This document shows, one piece after another, positions 63,601 through 64,000 of a stretch of DNA of 64,000 nucleotides (its first letter is position 1; each line of letters starts with the position of its first letter). The position numbers were made by a program, and so were the translations under genes. The notes below the pieces were generated by a model. That model was not told where the DNA came from, ran no database searches, and was given only the letters and a program-made list of their open reading frames with translations. Source of the DNA: Oxyruncus cristatus (lineage: Eukaryota; Chordata; Aves; Passeriformes; Cotingidae); NCBI GenBank assembly GCA_013399855.1, contig VXAY01002479.1, positions 903,103-967,102 on the forward strand, read 5' to 3'.

Positions 63601-64000
63601 CCACTGAGGTAATGAACAGGCCTTAAACTCTCAGTTTTACAGTGACATTCAGTTTGTGTTGAATGATTTCTAAAGCACAAATAACATGTTCTGGATTTAA
63701 TATTTACATAAGTTATTCTGCTGTTTGTATAACATAAGCAGCTACCAGTGGTTTCCAGTGTGCTAATCATCCACCAAAACCAAGAAGTACATGAGGTAGA
63801 CAAATAAGCTGGGAAAAAAACCAAGGGTTGCCATAGTTTCAACTATTTTCCAAAACAAAGCACTCTCACTAGGCAGATTCCAATATATTAAAAGCACAGA
63901 GGCCTAATCTCTTAAAAGCAGGTTGCACAGAGGGCAAAATAAGCACTGCAGGATGAGGGAGGAGTCCCATGTTTCATGATAGAGCAAATCCAAAATTATC

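Larger units (their letters stand above)
58616..64000 (-). other. TRUB1: TRUB1 upstream intron (continues past the window)
   Basis: At least 5.4 kb of intron without a recognisable further TRUB1 exon. I looked on the minus strand for the GHGGTLDxxAxG catalytic block and did not see it. It contains the solo LTR at 60089-60669, a short minisatellite at 59069-59110 and a purine-rich patch at 62825-62865. A GC-richer stretch at 62866-62960 is open in several frames but has no motif. Confidence 0.75.

Overview
This window is vertebrate nuclear DNA, most probably from a bird. It is AT-rich, introns are long, coding sequence is very sparse, and the recognisable repeats are typical of birds: CR1 LINE 3' ends in both orientations, degraded older CR1-like pieces, MIR-like SINE relics and a solo LTR of the ERVL-like type common in avian genomes. 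I could not determine the species. There are no bacterial-style genes. Almost all open frames of 60-170 codons are chance frames.

The only gene I can prove is TRUB1, a TruB-family tRNA pseudouridine synthase, on the minus strand. Its last five coding exons lie at 58534-58615, 52919-52991, 51617-51756, 50433-50489 and 48854-49068, in transcription order. They join in a consistent reading frame (phases 1, 2, 1, 1) with GT/AG splice sites and give a 188-residue C-terminal part ending in TGA. The earlier exons, including the one expected to carry the catalytic aspartate, were not found here and should lie beyond position 64000.

Layout: 1-48.5 kb is a gene-free stretch downstream of TRUB1. It holds a 57-base assembly gap, CR1 fragments (about 3860-4060, 4929-5180, 9323-9666, 16757-17300, 46201-46277), MIR-like pieces (2950-3050, 15372-15560), a 77-bp ATCT microsatellite, several short tandem duplications and a few candidate regulatory stretches. 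From 48.5 to 64 kb is the 3' half of TRUB1, with introns of about 1.1-5.5 kb and a solo LTR at about 60089-60669 in the upstream intron, antisense to the gene. From conserved vertebrate synteny (TRUB1 followed by ATRNL1 in the same orientation in human 10q25), the low-coordinate side may be the TRUB1-ATRNL1 intergenic interval, but no ATRNL1 exon was recognised.

I found no clearly new biological system. The more interesting points are a homeodomain-site cluster at 32507-32531, a microsatellite that appears to sit inside an old CR1 copy, and the promoter-bearing LTR inside TRUB1.
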